DNA of 64,000 bases, taken from positions 124,001 to 188,000 of the forward strand of contig NZ_VJYD01000005.1 in the NCBI RefSeq assembly GCF_007341385.1, given 5' to 3'. Source of the DNA: Flavobacterium daemonense (GTDB lineage Bacteria > Bacteroidota > Bacteroidia > Flavobacteriales > Flavobacteriaceae). This document shows positions 17,668 through 26,297 of the stretch, one piece after another (positions within the stretch are counted from its first letter, which is position 1; every line of letters begins with the position of its first letter). The notes beneath the pieces are model-generated. The model made no database searches. It saw only the letters and a program-made list of their open reading frames with translations, and had not been told where the DNA came from. Both the position numbers and the translations under genes were made by a program.

Positions 17668-17780
17668 GTTATCTATCTTTAATACTGGAAAATGTCGTAT
17701 AAAGTAGAATTTAGCACCTTCTTTATAGTAAAGGGTTGCTAAGGTTTCATCGGGTCTATCCCTCCGCCTTTCGTGATAAC
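17668..17780 (-). promoter_or_regulatory. SAM-I (S-box) riboswitch upstream of metH
   Basis: Read on the minus strand: P1 GTTATC (17780-17775) closes with GATAAC (17673-17668). Between them are the conserved S-box blocks GGCGGAGGGATAGACCCGAT, GAAACC, TTAGCAACCC, and AAGGTGCTAAATTC, in the canonical order and spacing for the kink-turn, P3 and the J3/4 regions. SAM binding should reduce expression of metH-N, the gene behind it, metH-C and metF. The expression platform is not clear, because repeats occupy the rest of the leader. Confidence 0.93.
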
Positions 17781-17803
17781 TGACAATAATTTTAAGAACA
17801 GTG

Positions 17804-17834
17804 CAAAGGTATGAAATAGGCTTTCGATTTGCAA
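17804..17834 (-). promoter_or_regulatory. Promoter of the metH operon
   Basis: On the minus strand TTG (17834-17832), 20 nt, TACCTTTG (17811-17804): a full match to the Bacteroidetes consensus. The predicted start, near 17797, is 17 nt before the aptamer. Confidence 0.75.
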
Positions 17835-17887
17835 ATGTTTTTTTTCTAAGGTTCTGAGGGACTTAGGCGCTAAGGTTCTAAGGTTTT

Positions 17888-18247
17888 TTATTTCTTCTTG
17901 CTTGCTTTTGCTAAAGGATTAAAATCTAAACAAAGTTGAAGCCAATACTCCATATCCTGATTTCTTGTCCAGCCAATTTCGGTAATAAAAACATAGTTTT
18001 TCATTGGCTTTTCTGCATTAGGCATTGGTAACACATCATCCCTTTCTATTGCCTTTAAATAATCGGAATTATTTATTCTGCATAGCAAAAGATTTTCTCC
18101 AACTTTTTTGTCTAAACGAGTTCCACAGCATAATTTGTTATCTACCATGAAAACAATACCACCAAACATTTTCTTTTCAAAAAAATCGGCTTCTTTATAT
18201 TGGAGAAACGTTCTAATTCTCTTTGCATTATCTTCGTCGAAAGCCAT
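17888..18247 (-). CDS. TfoX/Sxy N-terminal domain protein
   Basis: 119 residues matching the TfoX N-terminal domain: KKMFGGIVFMVDNKLCCGTR and EKPMKNYVFITEIGWTRNQD. Full-length TfoX/Sxy regulates competence in gammaproteobacteria; stand-alone N-domain proteins like this one have no known role. It follows the reductase gene at the end of the cys cluster, separated by a low-complexity repeat of CTTAGnACnTnAG units, and may be separately transcribed. Confidence 0.8.
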   Translation of the reverse strand: MAFDEDNAKRIRTFLQYKEADFFEKKMFGGIVFMVDNKLCCGTRLDKKVGENLLLCRINNSDYLKAIERDDVLPMPNAEKPMKNYVFITEIGWTRNQDMEYWLQLCLDFNPLAKASKKK

Positions 18248-18386
18248 ATAATTAGATTCTAAGATTCTGAGTTACTAAGATACTGAGTTTAAAATTCTGT
18301 TCAATAAAAAAGCCCAAACTAAAAGTTTGAGCTTTCTATATATAAAAATCTTAGCACCTTAGTCACTTAGAACTTCAGCACCTCAG
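18246..18386. repeat. Degenerate CTAAGATTCTGAG repeats around a hairpin
   Basis: Units such as GATTCTAAGATTCTGAG (18256-18287) face TTAGCACCTTAGTCACTTAG (18350-18380) and between them lies AAGCCCAAACT...AGTTTGAGCTTT (18311-18337), which can end transcription on either strand. Related units are at 15578-15630, 17341-17382 and 17847-17888. Confidence 0.55.
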
Positions 18387-18387
18387 A

Positions 18388-19440
18388 TTAAACAATCGCC
18401 TTCACAACTGCCTTAGGCGCTTCTTTACGAGTTCCATCAAAACCATCTACACCTGAAACTGTTGTATATTTCAATACATATTTTTTACCTGGGTTGATGA
18501 TTGAATACGCAGCTTGGCACATTAAAGTTGCTTCGTGGAATCCGCAAAGAATCAACTTTAATTTTCCTGGGTATGTGTTTACGTCTCCAATTGCGAAGAT
18601 TCCCGGAATGTTTGTTTGGTAATCTAATGCGTTGTTTACTTTAATTGCATTTTTCTCGATTTCTAATCCCCAGTCTCCAATTGGACCTAATTTTGGCGTT
18701 AATCCGAAAAGCGGAATGAAATAATCACATTCGATTTTACGGTGTGCGCCGTTTTCTTCGATATCTAATGACTCAACATGTTCAGCACCGTTGATTCCGA
18801 TAACTTCTGCCGGAGTGATTAATTTGATTTTTCCAGCTGATTTTAATTCCTGTACTTTTTCTACAGAATCTAAAGCGCCTCTAAATTCGTTTCTTCTGTG
18901 AATTAAAGTTACTTCTGAAGCCACATTTGCTAAGAAAATTGACCAGTCTAATGCTGAATCTCCTCCTCCTGCAATTACAACTCTTTTATCTCTGAATTTT
19001 TCAGGATTTTTAATGAAGTATTTTACTCCTTTATCTTCATAAAACTCAATATCTTCGATAAGTGGTTTACGAGGCTCAAAACTTCCTAAACCTCCAGCGA
19101 TTGCAATAACTGGCGCATGGAATTTAGTTCCTTTGTTCGACGTTACAATGAAAGATCCGTCTTCTTGTTTTTCGATTGTTTCAGCACGTTCACCTAATGT
19201 AAAACCTGGTTCAAACTGCTTAATTTGTTCCATTAATCCATCAACTAAATCTCCAGCTAAAACTTCTGGAAAACCCGGAATATCATAAATAGGTTTCTTA
19301 GGATATAATTCTGAAAGCTGTCCTCCTGGCTGAGGCAAAGCGTCTAAAATGTGGCATTTTAATTTTAACAATCCTGCCTCGAAAACGGCAAATAAACCTG
19401 TTGGGCCTGCTCCAATTATAAGTATATCTGTTTTAATCAT
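18388..19440 (-). CDS. Ferredoxin--NADP+ reductase, thioredoxin-reductase-like type
   Basis: 350 residues with two Rossmann motifs: FAD site IIGAGPTGLFAVFEAG at the N terminus and NADP site VVIAGGGDSALDWSIFL near residue 160. There is no CxxC redox pair in the central domain, which separates it from thioredoxin reductase and points to the YumC-type ferredoxin reductases. GIFAIGDVNTYPGKLKLI is the second FAD block. As the last catalytic gene of the cys operon it probably supplies electrons, through ferredoxin, to sulfite reductase. Confidence 0.88.
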   Translation of the reverse strand: MIKTDILIIGAGPTGLFAVFEAGLLKLKCHILDALPQPGGQLSELYPKKPIYDIPGFPEVLAGDLVDGLMEQIKQFEPGFTLGERAETIEKQEDGSFIVTSNKGTKFHAPVIAIAGGLGSFEPRKPLIEDIEFYEDKGVKYFIKNPEKFRDKRVVIAGGGDSALDWSIFLANVASEVTLIHRRNEFRGALDSVEKVQELKSAGKIKLITPAEVIGINGAEHVESLDIEENGAHRKIECDYFIPLFGLTPKLGPIGDWGLEIEKNAIKVNNALDYQTNIPGIFAIGDVNTYPGKLKLILCGFHEATLMCQAAYSIINPGKKYVLKYTTVSGVDGFDGTRKEAPKAVVKAIV

Positions 19441-19536
19441 TATGTTTGTTGTTTATAATCATTCTTAATAATACAAAGGAACGAATAATTTATTCTTTAA
19501 TCAATGATTTTTATCATTATTCATTTCCCTGTTATG

Positions 19537-20118
19537 TTACTCTTTATTTTTAAGTGAAGAGGTTATCTCGTTCATTCTCTTTACTTTTTCCTCAAAATTA
19601 CCTTTTAAGGTTTTTCGATATTCATTCAAATTCTCAACCATTTGATTGATGTCTTCCGGAATTACTTCTTCAAAAAACTCTCGAAGCCTTTTGGCTGTTG
19701 TTGGCGATTTTCCATTTGTTGAAATCGCAATTTTTACATTTCCTTTTGTTACGATTCCGCCTAAATAATAATCACATAAATCTGGCGTATCGGCAATATT
19801 GCAAATCAAATAACGTTTTCTCGCTAAATCGTAAACCTTTTTATTCACTTTTAAATCATCTGTACAGGCAATTACCATGTGACGTTTTTTGAGCATTTTC
19901 TTTTTGAACTTCGATTTTGTCAATGTTATCGAAGGATGCTTTTCGGCCAAAACTTTAATTTCTAAATGAAATTCCTTTGCCACTACCTCAACATTTGCAT
20001 TCGGACTTGACTTGAGCAAGAAAGAAAGCTTTTCCAGACCTACATTTCCTCCGCCTACAATCAAAACATTTAGATTGTGAAGCTTTAGAAATATTGGATA
20101 TAATTCGTTTTGTTCCAT
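19537..20118 (-). CDS. Precorrin-2 dehydrogenase (siroheme synthase N-terminal type)
   Basis: 193 residues equivalent to the N-terminal half of CysG or to Met8/SirC: NAD-binding LNVLIVGGGNVGLEKLSFLL and CNIADTPDLCDYYLGGIV, then KIAISTNGKSPTTAKRLREF. It oxidises precorrin-2 to sirohydrochlorin and may insert iron. In this operon it makes siroheme for the sulfite reductase, together with the CobA gene 70 nt upstream. The CysG fusion of enterobacteria is here two genes. Confidence 0.9.
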   Translation of the reverse strand: MEQNELYPIFLKLHNLNVLIVGGGNVGLEKLSFLLKSSPNANVEVVAKEFHLEIKVLAEKHPSITLTKSKFKKKMLKKRHMVIACTDDLKVNKKVYDLARKRYLICNIADTPDLCDYYLGGIVTKGNVKIAISTNGKSPTTAKRLREFFEEVIPEDINQMVENLNEYRKTLKGNFEEKVKRMNEITSSLKNKE

Positions 20119-20188
20119 TTTAATTTAATTTCATCTAAACAAAATTAGATGATTTACCAACGAATTGTTCCTAACGGAACATATAATT

Positions 20189-20962
20189 CTAATGAATGAT
20201 TTCTTTTGATAGAAATTCTTCGTAAAATCCTTTTAATTTATTGCTTTCTCTCACAACTTCGCCCAAAACAATAATCGCTGGTGAACTTAATTTTTTCTCT
20301 TTTACAATTTCTAAAATCGAATCTACAGTTCCTACACCTACTTTTTCTTCTGTTGTTGTTCCGTTTTGAATGATCGCAACGGGCAAATTTCCTTTGTCTT
20401 CTTTTTGAAACAAATCGATAATTTGAGGCAATTTGTGCATTCCCATCAAAATCACAACTGTCGCAGATGATTGTGCAGCCAAAGCTACATCTGAAGATAA
20501 TGTTCTGTCAGAAGTTGTTCCAGTAATCGCCCAAAAGCTTTCTGAAACGCCTCTTTTTGTAATTGAAATTCCTTGACTTGCAGGAACGGCAACTACAGAT
20601 GAAATTCCGGGAACTACAATAGTTTCAATTCCGAAACTTTCTGCAAAATCAATTTCTTCTCCGCCTCTTCCGAAAATAAACGGATCTCCACCTTTTAATC
20701 GCACTACGTTTCCGTAAGTCAAAGCATTATCTACAATCAGCTGATTGATTTGATCTTGCGAATACGCATGATTTCCGATTCTTTTTCCAACAAAAATTCT
20801 AATCGCATTTTTAGGCGCATAATCCAGAATTTCTTCGTTGGCCAAAGCGTCGTACAAAACCACATTAGCTTCAGCCAATGCTTTTACAGCTTTCAGCGTA
20901 AGTAGATCGGGATCGCCCGGACCTGCACCGACTAAAGTTATTTTGGGTTTTATATTATGCAT
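20189..20962 (-). CDS. cobA: Uroporphyrinogen-III C-methyltransferase
   Basis: 257 residues; SAM-dependent double methylation of uroporphyrinogen III to precorrin-2. Motifs: KITLVGAGPGDPDLLTLKAV at the start, VRLKGGDPFIFGRGGEE, and the GISSVVAVPASQGISITKR block. Its start overlaps the sulfite reductase stop by 8 nt (ATGCATAA), indicating translational coupling. Confidence 0.95.
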   Translation of the reverse strand: MHNIKPKITLVGAGPGDPDLLTLKAVKALAEANVVLYDALANEEILDYAPKNAIRIFVGKRIGNHAYSQDQINQLIVDNALTYGNVVRLKGGDPFIFGRGGEEIDFAESFGIETIVVPGISSVVAVPASQGISITKRGVSESFWAITGTTSDRTLSSDVALAAQSSATVVILMGMHKLPQIIDLFQKEDKGNLPVAIIQNGTTTEEKVGVGTVDSILEIVKEKKLSSPAIIVLGEVVRESNKLKGFYEEFLSKEIIH

Positions 20963-23045
20963 TTTCTAATTCCTGAGCTCTGAAAGTTTCGATTTTATCA
21001 AAGAAAACAGTTGCTTGTGCAATGTAACCTTTAGCGAAAGCTTCAGATGGTTCATTTTTATTGATTTGGTAAACCAAGTCTTTAAAAGTTGAATTTAATT
21101 CTATTTTATTCGTGTCGATAAAAACAGTATCAAACAAATCTACAATTCCTGCGTGGTGGTTTGTTTTTTGGTTTTCGGCCAATAACAATGCTTTTGCACC
21201 GTTTACAAATCCAGCGTAAGCATGATAAATTGCATCTGACCATTTTTTCTCGTCGAAAGATTCCTGAGCCAAGATCAATTTCTCTTTAGCTTCGAACAAT
21301 AATGTTGCAACTAAATCGATCACAACTCCAGCACATTCTCCAACTCCAACTGCTTTTACGTAATTGTCTGCGTTACCCCAATCCACAAAATCAGCTTCTG
21401 TTAAATTGGTTACATCTGCAAAAGGTTTTAAGATTTCGTAGAAATACTTTTCTCCTTTTGCATCATAATAATCAAGGAATTTTTGTCCGCTTCCATTCGC
21501 ATCAAAATCATTTAAGATGGTACGTAATGCATCAGGACCTCTACGACTCGGTACTTTGATTACTTTATCAGCAAAACGTCCTGCTCCATTTCCTAATCTT
21601 CCTCCACCCAATAAAACCTGTAAAGCCGGAGCTACCAGTTTTCCTGAGTTGATAGACATTCCTTGGAATCCAATTGCCGACATATTGTGTTGCCCGCAAG
21701 CATTCATACAGCCTGAAATTTTAATTTCGATTTCACGGTTGTTTAAATACTGAGGATATTCAGCACTTAAAACTCTTTCTAATTCTTCTGCAATACCGGT
21801 ACTACTTGCAATCCCCAAGTTGCAAGTATCAGTACCCGGACATGCCGTAATATCTCCAACCGAATTATATCCTAATTGAACAAAATCCAACTTGGCTAAT
21901 TCCTGATAAAAGAAAGGTAAATTTTCCTCTTTTACGTGACGTATTACAATATTTTGACGCAATGAAAAACGTAGTTCATTTGCTGCGTAATTTTTAATTA
22001 AAGCGGCTAATAATCTAGCTTTATCCGTATAAAAATCTCCTAATAAAACTTTGATTCCAATAGCATAATAACCGTCTTGTTTCTGCTTGATTACATTCGA
22101 TTTTTTCCACGCTTCATACGCTTCTGTATCTTCGATTGTAACTTGCGGAACTTCTAAAACTGGCTCTGGAATTGGACCATCAAAAGCAGTTGTATCAATT
22201 TCGTATGTTTCAAAAGCGATGGCTTTTTTCTCTTTTTCAACCAAATCAAGGAAAACATCTTTCCCCATTTCTTTAATTAAGAACTTCATACGTGCTTTCA
22301 TTCTCTTTGCACGTTCTCCGTATCTGTCGAAAATACGGATGATTCCTTCTGCTGTTGGGATGATTTCGTTTACGGGAACGAATTCTGAAAGCAATTCGGC
22401 GTGTGCTGGCTGAGATCCTAAACCTCCTCCAAACATTATTTTGAAACCTTTTTGTCCGTCTTTAATTTTCGGAATAAATCCTAAATCGTGTAAATAACTC
22501 AAGGCAGTATCTTCGTCTGAAGAAGAGAACGAAATTTTGAATTTACGTCCCATTTCCTGACAAATCGGATTTCTTAACAAATATTGAAAAAGTCCGTGTG
22601 CATAAGGCGAAACATCAAATGGTTCGTTTACGTCAACTCCAGCTAATTCGCTTCCTGTAATATTTCTAACTGTGTTTCCACAAGCTTCACGAAGCGTGAT
22701 ATCGTCTTTAGCCAAATCTGCCCAAAGTTCTGGTGTTCTGTCTAAACTCACATAGTGAATCTGAATATCCTGACGTGTTGTAATATGTAAACGTCCTGTA
22801 GAATATTCATCCGAAACTTGTGTAATACGCACTAATTGCTCGCTGGTTACTTTACCATAAGGCAATTTGATACGAATCATTTGAACGCCTTCCTGACGCT
22901 GACCGTAGATTCCACGTGCTAAACGAAGACTACGAAAACGCTCATCATCAATTTTTCCTCCACGGAATAAGTGAATCTTTTTTTCTAATTCGATAATCTC
23001 CTTCTGAACTACCGGATTTTCTATTTCTGTTCTAAAACTTTCCAT
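20955..23045 (-). CDS. Sulfite reductase (siroheme, ferredoxin type) with C-terminal HEPN-like domain
   Basis: 696 residues. Residues 1 to about 560 are a duplicated nitrite/sulfite reductase: the [4Fe-4S]-siroheme ligands are Cys in ITACPGTDTCNLGIAS (CX5C) and ISGCMNACGQHN (CX3C). It reduces sulfite to sulfide with six electrons in the cytosol. The last 120 residues (LLFEAKEKLILAQESFDEKK, AIYHAYAGFVNGAKALLLAE) form an all-helical HEPN-like domain not found in CysI or plant SiR. Nitrite as substrate cannot be excluded from sequence, but the cys context makes sulfite far more likely. Confidence 0.9.
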   Translation of the reverse strand: MESFRTEIENPVVQKEIIELEKKIHLFRGGKIDDERFRSLRLARGIYGQRQEGVQMIRIKLPYGKVTSEQLVRITQVSDEYSTGRLHITTRQDIQIHYVSLDRTPELWADLAKDDITLREACGNTVRNITGSELAGVDVNEPFDVSPYAHGLFQYLLRNPICQEMGRKFKISFSSSDEDTALSYLHDLGFIPKIKDGQKGFKIMFGGGLGSQPAHAELLSEFVPVNEIIPTAEGIIRIFDRYGERAKRMKARMKFLIKEMGKDVFLDLVEKEKKAIAFETYEIDTTAFDGPIPEPVLEVPQVTIEDTEAYEAWKKSNVIKQKQDGYYAIGIKVLLGDFYTDKARLLAALIKNYAANELRFSLRQNIVIRHVKEENLPFFYQELAKLDFVQLGYNSVGDITACPGTDTCNLGIASSTGIAEELERVLSAEYPQYLNNREIEIKISGCMNACGQHNMSAIGFQGMSINSGKLVAPALQVLLGGGRLGNGAGRFADKVIKVPSRRGPDALRTILNDFDANGSGQKFLDYYDAKGEKYFYEILKPFADVTNLTEADFVDWGNADNYVKAVGVGECAGVVIDLVATLLFEAKEKLILAQESFDEKKWSDAIYHAYAGFVNGAKALLLAENQKTNHHAGIVDLFDTVFIDTNKIELNSTFKDLVYQINKNEPSEAFAKGYIAQATVFFDKIETFRAQELENA

Positions 23046-23126
23046 TTCTCTTTAGTTGTTGGTTGTCAGTTGTTGGTTGTTGGTTTGCTGGCAGATAACT
23101 ATCAACCAAAAACCATCAACTATCAA
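23046..23126. repeat. Low-complexity inverted repeat (TTGTTGG type)
   Basis: Repeats of GTTGTTGGTTGTCAGTTG (23056-23084) face AACCAAAAACCATCAACTAT (23102-23125). The same unit fills 24379-24530 and occurs at 39360-39392. Confidence 0.6.
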
Positions 23127-24371
23127 CTAGCGAATGAATCCTACTCCTGCTGTTGTGTTTGTTGCTGTATCAATTAAGATAAAAGCTCCGTTTGATTTAT
23201 TTTCGTTGTAAGCGTCAAAATATAACGGTTTGCTTAATTTGATGTTTACTTCTCCAATTTCGTTGATTGCTAATTGCGAAGCTTCTTTGGTTCCTGAATA
23301 GTCAGTTGAGATTGTATTTTTAATACTTTCAACTTTTGCCAAAACTCTGTTTGTATTGTGTTGTACCAAATATTTAGTTCCTGGAACCAGTTTTTTACTG
23401 TCCATCCAGCAAACTGTTGTGATAATATCTTTTTCAATTTTTGGAAGTTCGATTGATTTTACAATCATATCACCTCTCGTTACATTGATATCATTTTCTA
23501 ATTCGATTGTAATTGAAGAACCTGCAACGGCTTCATCAAATGATTTATCGAAAAAGTGAATTTTAGATACTTTTGATTCAGTTAAAGAAGGAAGAACGGT
23601 TACAGCATCTCCAACTTTGATTGAGTTTCCGTATAATTTTCCGGCATAACCTCTAAAATCGTGGTATTCTTCAGTTTTTGGACGAATTACGGTTTGAACT
23701 GGAAAACGTGCTTTTCCTGCTTCGTAAACATCATGAGAATGTAATCCTTCTAAATGTTCTAAAACCGTTTGTCCATCATACCAAGGCATGTTTTCTGATT
23801 TGTCAACAACGTTTCCACCGTTGATTGCGCTTAACGGAATGTAGCTTACGTTTTGCTCTTTGAAAGTACTTTTTGCATTTAATGCCTCAAAATCGGCTTT
23901 GATTTTATTGAAAACTTCTTCTGAATAATCAACTAAATCCATTTTGTTGATGGCAACGATTACTTCTTTTACTCTCAATAAATTATTAATGAAAAAGTGA
24001 CGGTAAGTTTGCTCGATAACTCCTTTTCTGGCATCAATCAAAATAATAGAAACCTGAGAAGTCGAAGCTCCTGTAACCATGTTTCTTGTATATTCTACGT
24101 GACCCGGAGTATCGGCAATAATGTAACTTTTCTTTGCAGTCGAAAAATAAATATGCGCAACGTCAATCGTGATTCCTTGTTCTCTTTCTGCTACTAATCC
24201 GTCAGTTGCCAAAGAAAAATCAAGATAATCATATCCTTTTTGTTTACTGCTTTTTTCGATTGCTTCTATTTTATCAGTCGTCAATGATTTTGTATCATAC
24301 AATAATCTCCCGATCAAAGTACTTTTTCCGTCATCTACACTTCCTGCTGTTGCTATTTTTAAAACGTCCAT
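23127..24371 (-). CDS. cysN: Sulfate adenylyltransferase subunit 1 (GTPase)
   Basis: 414 residues from the chosen start. The regulatory GTPase of ATP sulfurylase: G1 TAGSVDDGKSTLIGRLLYD, G2 REQGITIDVAH, G3 ADTPGHVEYTRNM, G4 NKMDLVD, followed by two beta-barrel domains. The longer frame to 24500 is rejected, because its first 43 codons run through the TTGTTGG-type intergenic repeat and all homologs begin near MDVLKIATAGSVDDG. No APS kinase domain is fused, in line with an APS-type reductase downstream of it in the pathway. Confidence 0.94.
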   Translation of the reverse strand: MDVLKIATAGSVDDGKSTLIGRLLYDTKSLTTDKIEAIEKSSKQKGYDYLDFSLATDGLVAEREQGITIDVAHIYFSTAKKSYIIADTPGHVEYTRNMVTGASTSQVSIILIDARKGVIEQTYRHFFINNLLRVKEVIVAINKMDLVDYSEEVFNKIKADFEALNAKSTFKEQNVSYIPLSAINGGNVVDKSENMPWYDGQTVLEHLEGLHSHDVYEAGKARFPVQTVIRPKTEEYHDFRGYAGKLYGNSIKVGDAVTVLPSLTESKVSKIHFFDKSFDEAVAGSSITIELENDINVTRGDMIVKSIELPKIEKDIITTVCWMDSKKLVPGTKYLVQHNTNRVLAKVESIKNTISTDYSGTKEASQLAINEIGEVNIKLSKPLYFDAYNENKSNGAFILIDTATNTTAGVGFIR

Positions 24372-24377
24372 TCTTTT

Positions 24378-24522
24378 TATGTTGTTGGTTGTTGGTTTAT
24401 GGTTGTTGGTTTTTCTAAAAACATCAACTAAAACCATCAAAATATTTAATCTGCTTTTTTTTTTGTTATTGTCGTAATTATTGAAGTTTTCAGCTATCAA
24501 CTAAAAACTATCAACCAACAAC
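24378..24522. repeat. Low-complexity inverted repeat (TTGTTGG type)
   Basis: GTTGTTGGTTGTTGG units (24379-24412) face CAACTAAAACCATCAA (24424-24440) and CTATCAACTAAAAACTATCA (24495-24514). It fills the cysD-cysN gap and creates a false upstream start for cysN. Confidence 0.6.
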
Positions 24523-25422
24523 TTAAAAATACCCTTGTTGTTTTCTCTTTTCCATTGCAGCTTCAGAACGTTTATCATCGATTCTGGCTCCTCTTTCAGA
24601 AATGGTTGATGATCTAATTTCGCCTACAACTTCTTCGATTGTTGCAGCGTAAGATTCAACTGCCGCTGTACAACTCATGTCTCCAACGGTTCTGAAGCGA
24701 ACAATTCTTTCTTCGATTTGTTCGTCTTCTTCTTGGTACACAAAAGGAGAATGCGACCAGATTAAACCGTCTCTCAAAAAAACTTTTCTTTTATGTGAGA
24801 AATAGATTGACGGAATCTCGATTTGTTCTTTTTCGATATAACTCCAAACATCTAATTCTGTCCAGTTTGAAATTGGGAAAACACGAACGTTTTGCCCATT
24901 TTCTATTTTTCCATTTAAGATATCAAACAACTCAGGTCTCTGATTTTTTTCGTCCCATTGTCCGAAATCATCACGAACAGAGAAAATACGTTCTTTTGCT
25001 CTTGCTTTTTCTTCATCACGACGCGCGCCTCCAATACAAGCATCAAACTTAAATTCTTCAATTGCATCTAAAAGTGTTGTTGTTTGTAAACTGTTTCTAC
25101 TTGAGTATTTACCAGTTTCTTCAACTACTTTTCCTTCATCAATAGCATCCTGAACATTACGAACGATCAATTCTAAACCTAATTCTTCTACCAATTTATC
25201 TCTGAAAGCAATCGTCTCAGGGAAATTGTGTCCCGTATCAACGTGCAAAAGAGGAAACGGAATCTTAGCAGGGAAAAATGCTTTTTGCGCCAAACGCACT
25301 AATGTAATAGAATCTTTTCCTCCTGAGAAAAGCAAAACCGGTTTGTCAAACTGTGAAATTACTTCTCTGAAAATGTATATCGCTTCACTCTCTAAAGCGT
25401 TTGTTTTTAATACTGAACTCAT
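24523..25422 (-). CDS. cysD: Sulfate adenylyltransferase subunit 2
   Basis: 299 residues, the usual CysD length. The PP-loop that binds ATP is KPVLLFSGGKDSITLVRLA, followed by LLHVDTGHNFPETIAFRD. With CysN it makes adenylyl sulfate (APS) from ATP and sulfate. The conserved C terminus GRGxR-like region appears as SERGARIDDKRSEAAMEKRK. It precedes cysN in the operon. Confidence 0.96.
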   Translation of the reverse strand: MSSVLKTNALESEAIYIFREVISQFDKPVLLFSGGKDSITLVRLAQKAFFPAKIPFPLLHVDTGHNFPETIAFRDKLVEELGLELIVRNVQDAIDEGKVVEETGKYSSRNSLQTTTLLDAIEEFKFDACIGGARRDEEKARAKERIFSVRDDFGQWDEKNQRPELFDILNGKIENGQNVRVFPISNWTELDVWSYIEKEQIEIPSIYFSHKRKVFLRDGLIWSHSPFVYQEEDEQIEERIVRFRTVGDMSCTAAVESYAATIEEVVGEIRSSTISERGARIDDKRSEAAMEKRKQQGYF

Positions 25423-25560
25423 TGTTTTTTTGTTTGATATTTTGTTGTGGGAAATTTTGTTTCAGGTTTAAAGTTTCAAGTTTTTCGCCTGATCTAAAAT
25501 CTCCACTCTTTATTCTATAATCTATATAATCTTGTCTCTTGCTTCTTGCCTCTAAAAAGT

Positions 25561-26271
25561 CTACTCTTTCTGAGCACTATGAAGCCCGCACTCTTTATGG
25601 CTTGATTCCCACCACCATCTTCCGGCTCTGATATCTTCACCTGGAAAAATTGCTCTCGTACAAGGCGCGCATCCAATACTTACGAAACCTTGTTTGTGTA
25701 AAGCATTTTGCGGAACATTATTCTCTGACAAGTACGTTTCAACTTCTTCTAAAGTCCATTTTAGCAACGGATTGAATTTTATGATTTCGAAGTTTCCGTC
25801 GTATTCAAACAAACTTAAATCTTGTCTGTTTTCTGATTGTTCCGCTCTTAAACCTGTGATCCAAACTGAATTTCCTGCCAAAGCTTTTCGTAACGGAACC
25901 ACTTTTCGGATAAAACAACATTCTTTTCTGTTTTCAACTGAATCGTAAAAGCTGTTTGGTCCTTTTTCTTTTAGAAGATTTTCTACAGCTGTCGCTTCCG
26001 GAAAAAAGACTTCGATTGGTCTTTTGTATTTTTTTAATGTCTTGTGAAAAACATCGTAAGTTTCCTGAAATAATCTTCCGGTGTCTAAAGTAAAAACGGT
26101 AATATCAGTATTGCTTTTTGCAATAAAGTCTGTAATTACCTGATCTTCCTGACCAAAAGAAGTTGAGAAAATTACTTTTCCCGGAAATTCTTTCGCCAAA
26201 TAAACTAAGGTTTCGTCAAGTGAAAAATCTTTAGTTTTTTCTAATAATTCTTGTACAATACTCGCACTCAT
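25561..26271 (-). CDS. cysH: Adenylyl-sulfate (APS) reductase, thioredoxin dependent
   Basis: 236 residues. PP-loop superfamily reductase with VIFSTSFGQEDQVITDF near the N terminus. The two cysteine pairs KECCFIRK and GCAPCTRAI that hold a [4Fe-4S] cluster are present, which marks the APS rather than PAPS type. The C-terminal catalytic Cys is in KECGLHSAQKE. The absence of APS kinase in the operon agrees. Produces sulfite for the sulfite reductase encoded three genes downstream. Confidence 0.93.
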   Translation of the reverse strand: MSASIVQELLEKTKDFSLDETLVYLAKEFPGKVIFSTSFGQEDQVITDFIAKSNTDITVFTLDTGRLFQETYDVFHKTLKKYKRPIEVFFPEATAVENLLKEKGPNSFYDSVENRKECCFIRKVVPLRKALAGNSVWITGLRAEQSENRQDLSLFEYDGNFEIIKFNPLLKWTLEEVETYLSENNVPQNALHKQGFVSIGCAPCTRAIFPGEDIRAGRWWWESSHKECGLHSAQKE

Positions 26272-26297
26272 AAATCTCTCCTTTCTAAAATTATCTT

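Noticed and set aside
24372-24500. 43-codon N-terminal extension of cysN
   Set aside because: It is encoded by the TTGTTGG-type intergenic repeat and is absent from the family; the start at 24371 fits.
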